Below, piece by piece: positions 20,283 to 21,302 of a DNA stretch of 21,302 nt. Source of the DNA: Thermoplasmata archaeon (GTDB taxonomy: Archaea > Thermoplasmatota > Thermoplasmata > Lutacidiplasmatales > UBA184). Position 1 is the first letter of the stretch. Each line of letters begins with the position of its first letter. A model generated the notes under the pieces. It was not told the DNA's origin. It saw only the letters and a list, made by a program, of their open reading frames with translations, and made no database searches. Where the stretch lies: the NCBI GenBank assembly GCA_021823085.1, contig JAKAPG010000004.1, forward strand, positions 1 to 21,302. Direction: 5' to 3'. A program made the position numbers and the translations under genes.

Positions 20283-21302
20283 ATGGGGATCGGTTCGGAC
20301 GTACTCGACATAGCGGCGATCGCGACGGGCGCCCTGCTCGTCCCGCTGTTGTGGCTCTTCCTCTTCCTCGTCCTGTGGGAGGACCGGGCCTACGCCCAGA
20401 GCATCGGCTTCGAGCGGTGGACCTTCTGGCTCCTCACGGGTGCCGTCGTGCTGAGTCTGTTCGCCGAGCTGCCGCTCTTCCCGTTCGACGGCGACTACCT
20501 CGCGGTCAACATCGGCGGGGCGATCGTCCCGCTCGCCCTCTCGGCCGCCCTCTTCGCCTACTTCGCGCCCCCCCGGTCGCGTAGCCTGCCGATGTTCCTA
20601 GGGATTTTCGGGGCCGAGGCCGTGGTCTCCTTCGCCGTCGTCGTGCTCGTTGCCTCACCCGTGCTCCAGACGCTCGGGGTCGTGGCCGTGGCCACGCTGG
20701 CGACGGTCGGCGCGGCGGCTCTTCCGTCCACGGTCGGCGCAACGCGGAGCGTCCGCGCGCTGGTGGGATTGAGTTCGGCCGTACTCGTGCTCACCTTCCT
20801 GGTGAGTTCCACCGTCCCCGGTGTCGGAATCGAAGTGGGCTTCCCCCAGTACCTCGTCGGTCCGGTCGCCGCCGGGGCGATCGCGGCGATCCTCGGTTCC
20901 TACCTGTACGGATCGGAAGCGGGCCGCTCGGCGGCGCTCGCCTTCGCGGCCACCGCGTTCGGGGTGATCGTGGGGGCCGATCTCTTGCGCCAGCCGCCGC
21001 TCTATGCGTCGGGCCTGAAGGGCCTCTACGTAATCGGAGGTGGAAACTACTCCGATCTCGTCTACCTCTCCCCTCTCCTGGCGTTCGCGATCGCCTATCT
21101 CTTCCTTCGCTACACCGAGGGTGCGCGCGCCCCGGTCGCGGGCGGCATCGCACTCGATCCGACGAGCCCCACCGGTGCCCTTGCCGAAGGTGTCCGCGCT
21201 TCCTTCGAGGGAAGCCCCGAAGCCTCGCTCGCCATGTCTCGGGATGCGAGCCATGCGGCGGCCGAGCAGGCCCGCGTGCTGCTGGGAGCGCCCGCCGCGC
21301 GG
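20283..21302 (+). CDS. DUF1614-like multi-pass membrane protein (partial, runs off window)
   Basis: An open frame starts at ATG 20283 and has no stop before the window ends, giving at least 340 residues. GGGAGGAG at 20264-20271 is a strong ribosome binding site. About eight hydrophobic stretches are visible, starting with ATGALLVPLLWLFLFLVLW. Features that recall DUF1614 are VNIGGAIVPLALS, SSTVPGVGIEVGFPQYLVG, FGVIVGADLL, and GLYVIGGGNYSDLVYLSPL. The last 60 or so residues are polar and Ala-rich, unlike the membrane core, and may be a cytoplasmic extension. Function is unknown. Confidence 0.75.
   Translation, partial: MGIGSDVLDIAAIATGALLVPLLWLFLFLVLWEDRAYAQSIGFERWTFWLLTGAVVLSLFAELPLFPFDGDYLAVNIGGAIVPLALSAALFAYFAPPRSRSLPMFLGIFGAEAVVSFAVVVLVASPVLQTLGVVAVATLATVGAAALPSTVGATRSVRALVGLSSAVLVLTFLVSSTVPGVGIEVGFPQYLVGPVAAGAIAAILGSYLYGSEAGRSAALAFAATAFGVIVGADLLRQPPLYASGLKGLYVIGGGNYSDLVYLSPLLAFAIAYLFLRYTEGARAPVAGGIALDPTSPTGALAEGVRASFEGSPEASLAMSRDASHAAAEQARVLLGAPAAR

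Noticed and set aside
1..21302. CRISPR arrays, insertion sequences, rRNA genes, defence islands
   Set aside because: No regularly spaced repeats, transposase-like proteins or rRNA sequence were recognised.

Overview
This is a GC-rich archaeal chromosome segment. The evidence for Archaea is the Rpo7–Spt4–GTP-dependent dephospho-CoA kinase–S24e–S27ae gene cluster, type II glyceraldehyde-3-phosphate dehydrogenase, archaeal/eukaryotic-type ProRS, a Trm5/TYW2-family enzyme, DUF373 and DUF1614-like membrane proteins, and TATA-like boxes about 23-30 bases before many start codons. Combined with a menaquinone-type methyltransferase, aspartase, glutamate dehydrogenase and acyl-CoA dehydrogenase, this suggests a heterotrophic, possibly respiring, peptide- or fatty-acid-using archaeon. 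A high-GC Thermoplasmatota lineage is my best guess, but that placement is inference.

Layout. (1) 101-4328, plus strand: a compact, translationally coupled arsenic operon, arsR–arsD(fused to a carboxymuconolactone-decarboxylase/AhpD-like domain)–arsA–arsC–aquaporin. It is preceded by a 14-bp inverted repeat that brackets the TATA box. No ArsB or Acr3 pump is visible; a glycerol-facilitator-like channel sits where the pump would be expected. (2) 4351-4424, minus strand: tRNA-Arg(CCG), with its 3' end facing the arsenic operon. (3) 4573-6686, minus strand: the information-processing cluster rpo7–spt4–dephospho-CoA kinase–rps24e–rps27ae. (4) 6711-7763, minus strand: type II GAPDH, divergent from an acyl-CoA dehydrogenase (7882-9069). 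(5) 9104-12057, plus strand: thiL, glutamate dehydrogenase and a phosphoribosyltransferase. (6) 12080-15039: DUF373 protein (minus), proS (plus) and a small two-helix membrane protein (minus). (7) 15168-17113, plus strand: menG-like methyltransferase and an aminotransferase with a 4-base overlap. (8) 17110-20183, minus strand: aspartase, a TrmB-family regulator and a TYW2-like tRNA-modifying enzyme. (9) 20283 to the end, plus strand: a DUF1614-like membrane protein cut by the window edge.

The most unusual part is the arsenic operon. Arsenate would be reduced by the thiol-dependent ArsC. Arsenite could then leave through the channel, or be handed by the Cys-rich ArsD fusion to the ArsA ATPase. 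How an ArsA pump ATPase works beside a passive channel without an ArsB or Acr3 partner, and what the AhpD-like domain adds, are open questions. Housekeeping genes fill the rest. Points of interest there are low-complexity C-terminal tails on neighbouring ribosomal and RNA-polymerase proteins, TATA boxes built over the TAA stop of the preceding gene, and a tRNA-Arg with a weak D-stem. No CRISPR array, insertion sequence or rRNA was seen, and no gene-free stretch exceeds 300 bases.
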